Positions 25,855 through 35,147 of a stretch of 64,000 nt of DNA are shown here, in pieces (the stretch's first letter is position 1; each line of letters begins with the position of its first letter). A program made the position numbers and the translations under genes. Source of the stretch: Deltaproteobacteria bacterium (GTDB lineage Bacteria > Acidobacteriota > Thermoanaerobaculia > Multivoradales > JAHZIX01); contig JAHZIX010000028.1 in NCBI GenBank assembly GCA_022601195.1, positions 124,001 to 188,000 of the forward strand. The letters run 5' to 3'. The notes beneath the pieces were generated by a model. The model was not told the origin of the DNA, ran no database searches, and was given only the letters and a program-made list of their open reading frames with translations.

Positions 25855-27981
25855 TCAACCATAAAACCCACCCCTTTGGTCGATTTCCCGTAGGGCCTCG
25901 GAGGGGGCAAATCTCTCTCCTAGGGAGTCTGACAGCCGTTCCAGCTGCCGCAGGATCGTCGCCAATCCCTGAGCGTCTGCCCATCGGCACAGGCCGCCGC
26001 GAAAAGGAGGAAATCCAGCACCGAGAACCATCGCCAAGTCGATTTGGTGGGGCGTCTCCACGATACCTTCTTGGAGGCAGCGAGCCGCCTCGTTGACCAT
26101 GGGTAGTAAGAGCCGATCCAGGGTGACAACTGGGTCAGCGAGGCGTTTTCCGGAAGGCAAACCGAGCCAGGAATAGATATTGGTTTCCACGCCCTTGGGC
26201 CGCTGTCCCTGGTAGCGATAGAACCCACCACCCTGCTTGGCACCGAGGAGGTCGCGGGCAAAAAAGATCTCCTCGGGGTTCCAGGGGGGGAGCTTCAACC
26301 GATCCCCATAGGCTTCGCTCAATCGTTGGGCCACGGCGAAGGCGATATCGATGCCGACTCGATCGATGAGAGCGAACGGCCCGATCGGTAAACCCCACTT
26401 GGTGATCGCTTCATCGACAGCTTCGATGGCAAAGTCATCCGCCAGGAGCCAGAGCGCTTCTACCATAGTGAAAATCAGCAGCCGGTTGACGATAAATCCA
26501 GGGCAGTCACCCACTTTCATGGGGGTCTTCCCCAGGCTGCGGACGAAATTGGCGGCTCGGAGAACCGTCCTTTCCGAGGTCTCTTTGCCGGCCACGACTT
26601 CGACCAGGGGAACCCGGTTGACGGGATTGAAGAAGTGAAGACCCACGACTCGGTCCGGGTGAGGAATGTTCTCAGCGACGCTGCTGACGGTGAGGGAGGA
26701 AGTATTGGTTGCCAGTATGGAGTCCGCCGCCAGCTGCTGCGCGGCTCCCACCAAAAGCTGCTCCTTGACGGCTAGATCCTCACTGACGGCCTCGACCAGC
26801 AGATCGACTTGGCTCAATTGCTCCAACTCCAGGACCGGACGCAGCATCGCCATCGCCTGGCGACCTTGTGGTGGCGTCATGCGGCGGCGTTTGGTGCGGT
26901 TGTAGATCAGCGTAGCGGAGCTCTCGAGAGCCGCCTCGAGAGCGTCTTGGTTGCGATCCAGGAGATCGACCGGCAGCTGTGCTTTGGTGGCGATGGAGTG
27001 GGCGATGGCGGATCCCATGAGTCCAGCTCCCACCACCGCGGTCCGCTGGATCTGCGCGACCTCAGGGGTGGTTGGATTGCTTTTCTTCGCCCCTTGGTGG
27101 AGTTGGAACACGTGTAAGAGATTCTGCGACACTTTTCCCGTGGCGAGCTCTCCGAGGGCACGAGCTTCCGCCGCGAAACCTACTTCGGGGCCATCTTCGA
27201 TACCCATGCGGATCACTTCCACCGCGCGCAAGGGGGCCGGGTAGGTATCCCGGCTCTTGTCGAGAATTCGTCGACGGGCTTGATCGAAGATCAATCTTCG
27301 CCCCAACGGGTTGCGGGTCAGCAAGCTCTCCCGAGGGTCTTGGTCTCCTGGGAGCTCAGACCGCTGCTGCACCTTGTCGAGGGCGAAGTCGCGAACATGG
27401 TGTAGGAATCCGGAATCGGGAACCAAAGCATCCGCCAAACCCATCTTCAAGGCTTTGTAGGAAGGAATACTCTTTCCGGAGAGAATCAACTCGAGAGCAT
27501 TGGGAAGGCCGATCAGTCTGGGGAGGCGTACACAACCACCCCAAGCGGGCAGGATTCCCAGGCGTACCTCCGGAAGCCCGATACGGAGATCCTTACGGTC
27601 CGAGAGGACTCGGAAGGTCGAAGCGACGGCGAGCTCTGTGCCGCCGCCAACACAGGTAGATCGAATCGCGGCTACCGTAGGGAAAGGAAGCCGGGCCCAG
27701 GAACTGAACAGAGCCTGTCCCGCCTGGGATCCTGCGGTCCCCTGGGAAGCACTTTCTAGGTGGGTTAGCAGGTCGACCTGCACTCCGTGACAAAACGAGC
27801 TGTCTTTGCCAGAGAGCAGTACCAGGCAACCGATGTCTTGGCGGGCTGGCAGATCCGCCAAAACATCTCGAAGCTCTTCCAGGGCTTCCCGAGTGAACAG
27901 ATTGACGCGGCTGTCGGGTAGATCGAAAGTGAGAGCTGCCAGACCACTGGCGCTAGTCTCCAGGTGAAATGCGTCCGCCAC
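25855..27981 (-). CDS. fadJ: Bifunctional enoyl-CoA hydratase / 3-hydroxyacyl-CoA dehydrogenase (FadJ/FadB alpha-subunit type)
   Basis: 708 aa, GTG start with an AAGGGAG site upstream. Residues 1-190 are a crotonase domain: oxyanion-hole segment SFCHGVQVD, and the two catalytic Glu positions in GGGTELAVAS and GLPEVRLGIL. From about residue 310 comes the NAD-binding Rossmann fold (AVVGAGLMGSAIAHS), then the catalytic-His segment GLHFFNPVNRVPLVEVV and CPGFIVNRLL, and C-terminal dehydrogenase domains. It would catalyse hydration of trans-2-enoyl-CoA and oxidation of L-3-hydroxyacyl-CoA in beta-oxidation. No thiolase partner is adjacent, but an acyl-CoA synthetase lies directly upstream on the same strand, consistent with a fatty-acid degradation unit. 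FadJ versus FadB cannot be settled here. Confidence 0.93.
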   Translation of the reverse strand: MADAFHLETSASGLAALTFDLPDSRVNLFTREALEELRDVLADLPARQDIGCLVLLSGKDSSFCHGVQVDLLTHLESASQGTAGSQAGQALFSSWARLPFPTVAAIRSTCVGGGTELAVASTFRVLSDRKDLRIGLPEVRLGILPAWGGCVRLPRLIGLPNALELILSGKSIPSYKALKMGLADALVPDSGFLHHVRDFALDKVQQRSELPGDQDPRESLLTRNPLGRRLIFDQARRRILDKSRDTYPAPLRAVEVIRMGIEDGPEVGFAAEARALGELATGKVSQNLLHVFQLHQGAKKSNPTTPEVAQIQRTAVVGAGLMGSAIAHSIATKAQLPVDLLDRNQDALEAALESSATLIYNRTKRRRMTPPQGRQAMAMLRPVLELEQLSQVDLLVEAVSEDLAVKEQLLVGAAQQLAADSILATNTSSLTVSSVAENIPHPDRVVGLHFFNPVNRVPLVEVVAGKETSERTVLRAANFVRSLGKTPMKVGDCPGFIVNRLLIFTMVEALWLLADDFAIEAVDEAITKWGLPIGPFALIDRVGIDIAFAVAQRLSEAYGDRLKLPPWNPEEIFFARDLLGAKQGGGFYRYQGQRPKGVETNIYSWLGLPSGKRLADPVVTLDRLLLPMVNEAARCLQEGIVETPHQIDLAMVLGAGFPPFRGGLCRWADAQGLATILRQLERLSDSLGERFAPSEALREIDQRGGFYG

Positions 27982-28092
27982 GGATGCCTTGACTCCCTTT
28001 TGGTTTCACCCGGCCACCACCGAGGGGCTAGCCCTTGCGAAAAGGTCTTTCGGTTGGTTCAGCCGGTGATGATCTCGATCGTTCCAGAGGAT

Positions 28093-29882
28093 CTAGTCGC
28101 CACCGGAACGCTGATAGATCCCTTCCACGACGTCGGCGAATTTTTTGTTGATGATGCGGCGCTTGATTTTCAAAGTCGGCGTCATCTCGCCGCCTTCGAT
28201 GCTCCACTCTTCCGGCAGAAGCTCCCAGGCCCCGACTCGTTGATGCTTGGCAAGGCCTCCGTTGACCTTCTCGAATTCCGATTTATAGAGGTCCTGGACG
28301 GCATCCTGCTGCAGTAGCTCGGCGATGTTATCCGTGGCCAGGCCTTGAGTACCCGCCCAGGCCACGAGGGTCTCGAACTCAGGCACTACGAGAGCCGTGA
28401 GGAACTTTCGGCGGTCGCCAATGATCATCACTTGGCCGATAAACCGGCTCGCTTTGAGGGAGTTCTCAATGGGGGCAGGAGCGATGTTCTTGCCATAGGC
28501 ATTGATGATCAGCTCCTTCTTGCGGTCGGTGATCGCCAGGAAACCATCATCGTCGATATGTCCAATGTCGCCGGTGTGAAACCAACCATCTTCGTCGATG
28601 GCTTCCGCGGTGGCTTCGGGGAGATTGTGGTACCCCTGCATGATGTTGGGGCCACGAGCGATGATCTCACCGTCTTCCGCGATGCGGATATCGATGCCCG
28701 GAGCTGCCTTTCCTACGGTTCCCAGGCGGGCGTTGCCTTTGTAGTTGAGGGTCAGCACTGGTGAGGTCTCGGAGAGGCCATAGCCCTCGAAGATCGGAAT
28801 GCCAGCACCCCAGAAGAATTCCGCCACATCCCGAGCCAGAGGGCGCCGCCGGAGACGGCGAACCGGAAACGGCCTCCGAGGCGTTCACGGATCTTGCCGA
28901 ATACCAGGGAGTCGGCGATGGCCAGCTTGATGCCGAGCAGGCCCGGCGGTGTCTTGTCGGCGAGGCGGTAGGGAACCGCTTCTCGACCGACGCCGACGGC
29001 CCAGTGGAAGATCTTCTGCTTGAGGGGCGAGCTCAAGGCGATGTTCTCATGAACTCTTCCCAGAACTTTCTCGTAGACCCGGGGCACAGAGACGAACACG
29101 TGCGGCTTCGCCTCTTGAAGGTTCTGAGCTACCGCAGCGACCGATTCGGCGTAGGCAATGGTGCAGCCCCGGTAGAAGTAGATGTAGTCCACGGTGCGCT
29201 CGAAAGAGTGAGACAAGGGGAGAAAGGAGAGGCTGGTAAAGGAACTCTCGATGTCCAGATACTCCAGGCCAGCGAGGAGGTTCGAAGTGATATTTCCGTG
29301 GCTCAGGCGGACCCCTTTGGGGTGGCCCGTGGTGCCACTGGTATAGATGAAGGTCGCCAAGTCGTCTGGTTGGGGTTCCTTGGACCGCCTCTCGAATTCG
29401 GCGGGATCTGCCCCTTCTCCTTGGGCGATGAGGTCCTGGAGGTCGGTCGTCCCTTCCACGGCTTCGTCGCCTACAGGGATCAGGATGATGCGTTTGAGTT
29501 CCGGTAGGGAATCGAGGTGCTCCTGGAAGCCCTCGGCGCGCTCTTTACCCTGAGCGAACATGATGCTGGCTCCGCTGTCCCGGGCAATGTAGGCCGCTTG
29601 ATCCGGCGGTAGGGTGGGGTAGACCGGGACCAGCGCTGCGCCCAGGGAGAGTACGGCGAAATCGACGGTGGGCCAATGGGGGCCGTTTTCCGCCATGAGA
29701 CCGATACGGTCTCCCTTTTTGACGCCAGCATCGCTCAGAGCCTTGGCCAGCCTCTGCACGTCACGGACCAACTCAGCGGTGGAGATGGGGACGTATTTGC
29801 CGTCAACTTTGTGGAGTAGGCAATCCGGTTTGTTGTAGCCGGCCGCAACCAGAAAGAGTTCAGAAAGTGTTTTGATGGACAT
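28093..29882 (-). pseudogene. Long-chain acyl-CoA synthetase (AMP-binding) split by a frameshift
   Basis: Two overlapping frames together make one complete acyl-CoA synthetase of about 600 aa. The upstream part (start 29882, MSIKTLSEL, with an AGGGGT-like site) carries the P-loop-like motif IYTSGTTGHPKGV and runs to FRFAVSGGA; the downstream part resumes at AEFFWGAGIPIFEGYGLSET and contains GWFHTGDIG, DRKKELIINAYGKNIAP and the C-terminal lid. At 28841-28843 a GGG (CCC on the coding strand) is one base short: with one more C the join reads SGGAPLARDVAEF, the normal family sequence. All catalytic motifs are otherwise intact, so this is either a sequencing error or a very recent mutation. Function if intact: ATP-dependent fatty acyl-CoA formation feeding the FadJ-like enzyme downstream. 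Confidence 0.85.
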
Positions 29883-29993
29883 GAAATTGACCCCTATCCC
29901 TGTATGAGTTGGGGCGATTGTATACCTACTGAGGTCTATTCCTCTAACCACCCCATACCTACGGTATCCTTATCGGGGTAGGCAGGAGTCGAT

Positions 29994-30021
29994 TTGATAT
30001 TTCCTGTGTTCTATTTGCTAT
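29994..30021 (+). promoter_or_regulatory. Candidate sigma-70-like promoter for the aromatic amino acid fusion gene
   Basis: TTGATA at 29994-29999 and TGCTAT at 30016-30021, separated by 16 bp, in an unusually AT-rich stretch about 30 bp before the start codon at 30049. Position and spacing are good; the -10 matches the consensus only partly. No leader peptide rich in Phe or attenuator hairpin was seen. Confidence 0.35.
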
Positions 30022-30048
30022 TTTTTTAAAGCCACCAGGAGACCCGCC

Positions 30049-32217
30049 ATGACCCACCAAAACAGTGCCTCTGCAGACTCTCTCACCGAGTACCGAGACT
30101 CCATCGATAAATTGGATCGCGATTTCATCGCCCTCTTGGCGCGAAGAATGGAATTGGTTCGGAATATTGGGGGAGTCAAACGCGATGACCCGCAGGCGCC
30201 CTTGCGAGATGAAGATCGAGAACGAGAGATCTTTGAGGTCTGGGCCCAGGCGGCCGCTCAGGAGGGGCTCAGCCCCTATTTTGTGGGCCGAGTCCTGCGG
30301 GAGCTTCTCAACTATTCCCGCCGCGACCAGGAGCGCCACCTGGATCGACCCGAGGTTGCCTCAGCGGTTTCGGCAGTGCGGGTGGCCTACCAGGGCATGC
30401 CCGGCTCCTACAGCGACCTGGCGATCACCAAGCTGTTTGCGAGTCGCGACGTGGAGCGTTTGGATCGAGTCGGTTTTCGCGGCTTTACAGCTGTCTTGGA
30501 CGCTCTGGAAGCGGGGCAGGTGGGGTATGCCTTGCTGCCCATTGAGAACACCATCGCGGGTTCCATCAACGAGGTCTATGACCTCCTCGCTCATCGTCCC
30601 GTCAGAGTGGTCGGTGAGGAAGTTTGGAGTGTCGAGCATTGCCTGCTCGGCGTGGAAGGGGCGCAAATCGAGGGCCTCGAGTCGGTGCGCTCTCACCCGG
30701 TCGCTCTACAGCAGTGCAAAAAGTTTCTTGGCGGTCTGGTGGGAGCCCGATTGGAGACCTACCACGATACGGCAGGAGCAGCCCGCAGCGTGGCCCGAGC
30801 CAAAGACCCTGCCATCGGTGCCATCGCTTCCGAAGAAGCGGCGCAGCTCTGGGGATTGCAGGTCTTGCGCCGGGACATCTCTGACCAGCGAACCAATCTC
30901 ACCCGGTTCTTGTTGATTGGCACGGAGGCGGAAGCGCTGGATCCCCGGCAGCCGACTAAGACCTCCCTGGTCATGGTGGTACGGCACCAGGCAGGCGCCC
31001 TTTACGAGTGCCTGAGGATTTTCGATGAGCACGGAATCAACCTCACGAAGCTGGAGAGCAGGCCTCTACCGGAGAAGCCCTGGGCGGCGAGATTTTACGT
31101 TGACGTTCACGGTCACGCTGAGCAAGAGCCCTTGGCTTCAGCCATCAAAGCCCTGAGCCGTCACACCAGTCGCCTGAAGGTGCTGGGTTCCTATGCTCGC
31201 CGTACCGATGTGGAGGGTCCGTTGCCGTTGCCATCGCCGTCGGGAAGAGCCGAAACGACTTCACCGAGCCCCAGCCACGAGGGTGCCAATGCCGTGGGTG
31301 CCAGTAACGAGGGAGCCAGCAATGAGAGTGCAGCTGCCGAGGATGCAACAGAGAAGAAGGTCGGCCTCGAGGCCACCGGTGCGGTTTGCCCTCCCACCAA
31401 GGTCGAAGGCAAGTTGACCGAGCCGGCATTCAGCGGTGAGCGGCGGACCGTCACCGTAGGCAATGTCGAATTTGGTGGGGACAACTTCGTGTTGATCTCG
31501 GGACCCTGTGCGGTCGAAAGCCGCCAACAGATCGTGGCATCGGCGGCGATGGTTCGTGATGCCGGTGCTGCCATGTTGCGGGGGGGAGCCTTCAAGCCTC
31601 GCTCCTCTCCCTATTCTTTTCAGGGCCTGGGATTCCCGGGTTTGGAAATCCTCGCGGAGGCCGGTCACGCCTACGAGCTTCCGGTCGTCACCGAGGTTCT
31701 CCAGCCGGAAGACGTGATGAGAGTCGCCGAAGGGGCGGACATGTTGCAGGTGGGGGCGCGCAACATGCAAAATTTCTCGCTCCTCAAGGAGATTGGCAAG
31801 AGCCGCGCGCCCGTCCTTCTAAAGCGGGGTTTGAGTGCCACCATCAAGGAGCTGCTGATGGCTGCGGAGTACATCATGGCCGGGGGCAATCACCAGATCG
31901 TCCTTTGTGAGCGAGGCATTCGCACCTTCGAAACGGCTACCAGAAGCACTTTGGACGTCAGCGCGGTACCGGTCCTCAAGGAGAAGACTCACTTGCCGGT
32001 GATCGTCGATCCTTCCCACGCGGCGGGTCGCCGAGATCTCGTCGTTCCCCTAGCTCTAGCAGCTGCAGCGGTGGGGGCTGACGGTTTGATCGTAGAGATT
32101 CACCCGCAGCCGGAGGAAGCCCTCTGCGACAAGGATCAGGCTCTTACCGAAGAGCTTCTAGGCCAGCTCGTTCAAGGACTACGTCCGATCGTCGAGGCCC
32201 AGGGGCGCCGGTTCTAG
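30049..32217 (+). CDS. Fused chorismate mutase / prephenate dehydratase (ACT) / DAHP synthase
   Basis: 722-aa trifunctional enzyme. Residues 15-100: AroQ-type chorismate mutase (SIDKLDRDFIALLARRMELV). About 110-290: prephenate dehydratase (VAYQGMPGSYSDLAI, IENTIAGSINEVYDLL, and the catalytic region QRTNLTRFLLIG). About 300-375: ACT domain with the ESRP motif that binds Phe in feedback control (LTKLESRPLPEKPWAARFYV). Then a Ser/Ala/Glu-rich linker of about 80 residues. From about 465: type I-beta DAHP synthase (SGPCAVES, GGAFKPRSSPYSFQGLG, QVGARNMQNFSLLKEIG, VIVDPSHAAGRRDL). It joins the first step of the shikimate pathway to the last steps of phenylalanine synthesis, so Phe sensing by the ACT domain could affect both (inference). 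SD-like AGGAG lies upstream of the ATG. Confidence 0.95.
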   Translation: MTHQNSASADSLTEYRDSIDKLDRDFIALLARRMELVRNIGGVKRDDPQAPLRDEDREREIFEVWAQAAAQEGLSPYFVGRVLRELLNYSRRDQERHLDRPEVASAVSAVRVAYQGMPGSYSDLAITKLFASRDVERLDRVGFRGFTAVLDALEAGQVGYALLPIENTIAGSINEVYDLLAHRPVRVVGEEVWSVEHCLLGVEGAQIEGLESVRSHPVALQQCKKFLGGLVGARLETYHDTAGAARSVARAKDPAIGAIASEEAAQLWGLQVLRRDISDQRTNLTRFLLIGTEAEALDPRQPTKTSLVMVVRHQAGALYECLRIFDEHGINLTKLESRPLPEKPWAARFYVDVHGHAEQEPLASAIKALSRHTSRLKVLGSYARRTDVEGPLPLPSPSGRAETTSPSPSHEGANAVGASNEGASNESAAAEDATEKKVGLEATGAVCPPTKVEGKLTEPAFSGERRTVTVGNVEFGGDNFVLISGPCAVESRQQIVASAAMVRDAGAAMLRGGAFKPRSSPYSFQGLGFPGLEILAEAGHAYELPVVTEVLQPEDVMRVAEGADMLQVGARNMQNFSLLKEIGKSRAPVLLKRGLSATIKELLMAAEYIMAGGNHQIVLCERGIRTFETATRSTLDVSAVPVLKEKTHLPVIVDPSHAAGRRDLVVPLALAAAAVGADGLIVEIHPQPEEALCDKDQALTEELLGQLVQGLRPIVEAQGRRF

Positions 32218-32598
32218 CCCGCCCATCCGGCCTTTCGATTTCGACGGCTTTTCCGGGGGATTCGTCAGCCTTGAGTCGTCCACGGGCGCCCGGCTGTTGG
32301 GTCCCCTGGGCCGAACTTTGCTACCGACGGAGGCTTGGGAGCCGTGTCCCTCGATCCTGTAGGAAGCCGACTGCTCCGTAACCAGTTCGCTTCGTCCAGC
32401 TCCCACCCGAGGGCGGCTGTGATCCGAGGGGACGGCCTTGGGAGATGGTTCGGAATAGTCGGGGAATCCGCCTTCCTGAAGGGGGCTGGCGAAGAGGCAG
32501 CAAGTATTGACCCGAGAGAGCAGTAAGGAGTATCCTCTCGCTTCACGCGCGGCGCCGTTCGGTGAGCCTTTGGTGCCGCTCCCCAAGTTTTCAAGAGT
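32218..32598. other. Intergenic region before tRNA-Pro
   Basis: 381 bp with no supported gene. A long minus-strand frame covering it and the tRNA gives the familiar spurious peptide produced by antisense tRNA sequence. No promoter for the tRNA could be fixed with confidence. Confidence 0.6.
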
Positions 32599-32675
32599 CG
32601 GGGCGTAGCTCAGCCTGGTAGAGCGCACGCTTCGGGAGCGTGAGGCCGGAGGTTCAAGTCCTCTCGCCCCGACCA
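32599..32675 (+). tRNA. tRNA-Pro (anticodon CGG)
   Basis: Cloverleaf readable by eye: acceptor arm CGGGGCG paired with CGCCCCG, D arm with GTAGCTCAGCCTGGTAGAGC, anticodon stem CACGC/GCGTG closing the seven-base loop TTCGGGA (anticodon CGG at 32633-32635), T arm with GGTTCAAGTCC, discriminator A and an encoded CCA at 32673-32675. Length 77 including CCA. The C1-G72 pair instead of G1-C72 is usual for bacterial tRNA-Pro and supports the identity. Confidence 0.97.
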
Positions 32676-32693
32676 ATTCCTTTCTTCAAGACC

Positions 32694-33725
32694 CTAGGCC
32701 GGTAGTTTCTCCCAATCCGAGTCCGGTGCGTCCGTGGCCAGAGCCAGGCCGCCCTCAGATCCTACGTAGACGGGGTTCTTGACCACTCGGACTCGGCCCC
32801 CGCCGACTTCTCCAAGGGTCTGTTGGAGGCCAGCTCCCAGGCCACCGATGAGGGAGGATCCGCCGGACAAGATGATGTTCTGGCGAACTCGCTCCTGGTA
32901 TTCCGGCTCGACCTTCGACAACAGATCCAGCATGGTCTCCGAGACCGGGGCCAGCAAGCTCTCGCAGGCTTGGCGCATTTCGTCGGTGATGTCCAACTCG
33001 GTGGGCTTGCCATTGACCGGGGCCGAGACTTTGATGGCTTTCTTCGACGAGCCAACAAAGCTGTGCTGTTCTTTCCAGTCCCGGATCATATGGATGGAGA
33101 ACTTAGCTTCTGGATAGCGTTCTCCAATCATTTTGATCAATTGCTCGTCGATAAAATCTCCCGCATGGGTGAGCGTCCGCTGGTCTTCCTCAGCTGGGTA
33201 GCGGCCATTCATGACACACAAATCGGTGGTACCGGCACCGATGTCGACCACCATGGAGTGAAGGAGCTCTTCGATGCCGTAGGCAACAGCGAAGGGTTCG
33301 GAAACGATGATCAGATTATTCACCAGGCCCTTGAGGGCGGTACGGAGATTTTCTTTGTTGACCCTCAGAGCTTCTGCGGGTACTCCCACCACGGCGCGGA
33401 TCTTCAGGTCTCCGCGGTTTTCCGGGCCGGCTCCCACCAGGGTTAGCAGGTGGCTCAGGAGCTCCCGCACCGCCTCATCATCTCGTTCCGAGCCCTCCTT
33501 GATGAGTCCTCGTTCCAGAGGCCGGTGGAGATCGAGCATGGGTCGGTTCTCCAGGGCATCCTTGCCAATCAGAACATCCCGCTTGAGTACCTTGCGAGCG
33601 ACCATATCGACGGGCCAGCCAACAAAGCTATCCACTACGTGACGCTGTTCGTTGGAGGCGCAAATCGAGCTTCGGGAGGTCCCGAGGTCAATTCCCACGT
33701 GAAGCACTCCATTCTCCTTGCTCAT
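32694..33725 (-). CDS. MamK-like bacterial actin (Hsp70/actin ATPase fold)
   Basis: 343 aa from the ATG at 33725, which has a strong AGAGGAG site; a longer frame to 33869 overlaps the preceding gene and is rejected. Actin-superfamily ATP motifs: phosphate-1 GIDLGTSRSSICAS, phosphate-2 VVDIGAGTTDLCVM, and adenosine motif ILSGGSSLIGGLGAGL. The spacing and the KENLRTAL/IIVSEPFAVAYG segments fit the MamK-like subgroup better than MreB, FtsA or DnaK. MamK forms filaments that position magnetosomes, but related genes occur in bacteria without magnetosomes, and no mam genes are seen here. It overlaps by one base the stop of an amidase gene, so actin and wall hydrolase are translated together; a role in morphology or cell positioning is inferred. 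Confidence 0.88.
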   Translation of the reverse strand: MSKENGVLHVGIDLGTSRSSICASNEQRHVVDSFVGWPVDMVARKVLKRDVLIGKDALENRPMLDLHRPLERGLIKEGSERDDEAVRELLSHLLTLVGAGPENRGDLKIRAVVGVPAEALRVNKENLRTALKGLVNNLIIVSEPFAVAYGIEELLHSMVVDIGAGTTDLCVMNGRYPAEEDQRTLTHAGDFIDEQLIKMIGERYPEAKFSIHMIRDWKEQHSFVGSSKKAIKVSAPVNGKPTELDITDEMRQACESLLAPVSETMLDLLSKVEPEYQERVRQNIILSGGSSLIGGLGAGLQQTLGEVGGGRVRVVKNPVYVGSEGGLALATDAPDSDWEKLPA

Positions 33726-34753
33726 CAAGTCTCCTCTTTGGGGGGCTGTAGATCGTCGGGTTCCAGGGAGGTGGCATAGGAGCGAATCCCATTGGCCAAC
33801 GCCTCGGCGATAAATTGACGGTAATACGGTTTTGCCAACTGGCGAGCCTCTTCCTCGTTGGAAAGGCAAGAGACTTCTACCAGAATAGCCGGCATTTCGG
33901 AAGACACCAAAACGACGAAAGGCGCAGTCTTGACACCACGATTGCGCAATTTGGGAGTCACTGTACGCAGCGCAGCGAACAGGTCTCCTTGCACCGCCCG
34001 GGCGAGCTGGCGGGATTCATCTTGCCGAATTCCCGTGTACAGGCTTTCTACCAGGGTGCGAAAATCGGCGAGAGAATAGTTGGAGTCAGAGTTCTCAGCA
34101 GCCGCGATGCGGTTGAGATAGGGATCATCCGTGGCGCCCAGAAAGAAGGTTTCGACTCCACGCACCTCCCGGGCCTCCAGCCAATTGACGTGGATGGAGA
34201 CAAAAATGTCAGCTCGGTGATCATTGGCGAATCGGGTGCGTTCTTCTAGATCCACCGAGACGTCCGTGTCTCGAGTCATCAACACTTCTAGGTTCTGTTC
34301 TTCCAGGAGTTTCTTGAGGCGCAAGGAAATGTCGAGGGTGAGGTCTTTCTCCTGCAATCCACCGGGTGCCACCGTTCCCGAGTTGAAGCCCCCATGTCCT
34401 GGATCGAGGACGACCTTGTGCACTCCCAAGCTCAGAACAGACGGCTCGATGCGGCCTGGGGCGGGAAGAGAAACCGGTTCCGCTGTCTCGTTTCCGGGGC
34501 CGGTGTTCGTCTCGGGTACTTCCAAGACTTGGGTCACGACCATCACCTCGTCACTGTTCGATGCCATGGTGGAAAGAACATAGGTGGAAGCGGCGAGTAC
34601 CGCTAGGGGTAAGGCTGCGAGCAGAGCGTGACGTAGGAAGAGGATTCGCTGCCGGCGTTTCCGGCGCCGTCTGGACGAGCCGTTGAGCAGGTCCAGGTTC
34701 TCCTGGACCGCTTGCTGTAAAACCCTACGCTTGAGCCGTTTCAGGTTGGCCAT
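33725..34753 (-). CDS. Membrane-anchored N-acetylmuramoyl-L-alanine amidase (Amidase_3)
   Basis: 342 aa. A very basic cytoplasmic N-terminus (SSRRRRKRRQR) precedes a hydrophobic anchor (HALLAALPLAVLAASTYVLS). The catalytic domain starts near residue 110: VVLDPGHGGFNSG with the first zinc His, a Glu in the LQEKDLTLDIS segment, FVSIHVNWLE with the second zinc His, and the late catalytic Glu in PAILVEVSCLSN. It would cleave peptidoglycan at MurNAc-L-Ala in the periplasm. The downstream MamK-like actin gene overlaps by one base. Compared with the amidase at the left edge it lacks the LysM region and the long insertion, so the two are different types. Confidence 0.93.
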   Translation of the reverse strand: MANLKRLKRRVLQQAVQENLDLLNGSSRRRRKRRQRILFLRHALLAALPLAVLAASTYVLSTMASNSDEVMVVTQVLEVPETNTGPGNETAEPVSLPAPGRIEPSVLSLGVHKVVLDPGHGGFNSGTVAPGGLQEKDLTLDISLRLKKLLEEQNLEVLMTRDTDVSVDLEERTRFANDHRADIFVSIHVNWLEAREVRGVETFFLGATDDPYLNRIAAAENSDSNYSLADFRTLVESLYTGIRQDESRQLARAVQGDLFAALRTVTPKLRNRGVKTAPFVVLVSSEMPAILVEVSCLSNEEEARQLAKPYYRQFIAEALANGIRSYATSLEPDDLQPPKEET

Positions 34754-35147
34754 GAGCTCGTATCTGGGGGCGGCTGAACAACTTCTATCTTCATCTAAGA
34801 ACGGTCAACGGACCATGGATCGTAGCACAGGGGGGCGTTTAGATCTGCCCAGGAGAAGAGACCCCATGACTCCGGTCTGCCCCGTTAGCAAGCTCCGTTG
34901 AGAGCCAGAGCTTTGCCTTTCCCGCCGGTCCCCCTCTTCAGGGGATCTCCCTTGGGGTCGATTCGCTCCAAAGGGCTCCACTGAGTTTCGGTTGGGTCCC
35001 AGGGGCAAATCGGGGTAACATGCCGCGTTATTTCCGTATTTGTCTGGCGCAGGACTTGCATCTTCCCAGAAGTCCAAGACCTGTCTTCAGACGGGGCATC
35101 TCTTTCAGGGATAGCGTCCCGTTCTGCCACCTCAACGAGGGAGGATC
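34754..35147. other. Divergent intergenic region
   Basis: 394 bp between the amidase and the peptide transporter, transcribed away from each other, so promoters for both must lie here. I see no convincing -35/-10 pair and no gene. A GGGAGGATC ribosome-binding site for the transporter ends it. Confidence 0.5.

Noticed and set aside
32179-32676. Minus-strand frame covering the tRNA-Pro gene
   Set aside because: It is the well-known spurious peptide from antisense tRNA sequence and has no domain or ribosome-binding site.
33726-33869. Longer N-terminus for the MamK-like actin
   Set aside because: It would overlap the amidase gene in another frame and adds no family sequence; the ATG at 33725 has the better ribosome-binding site.
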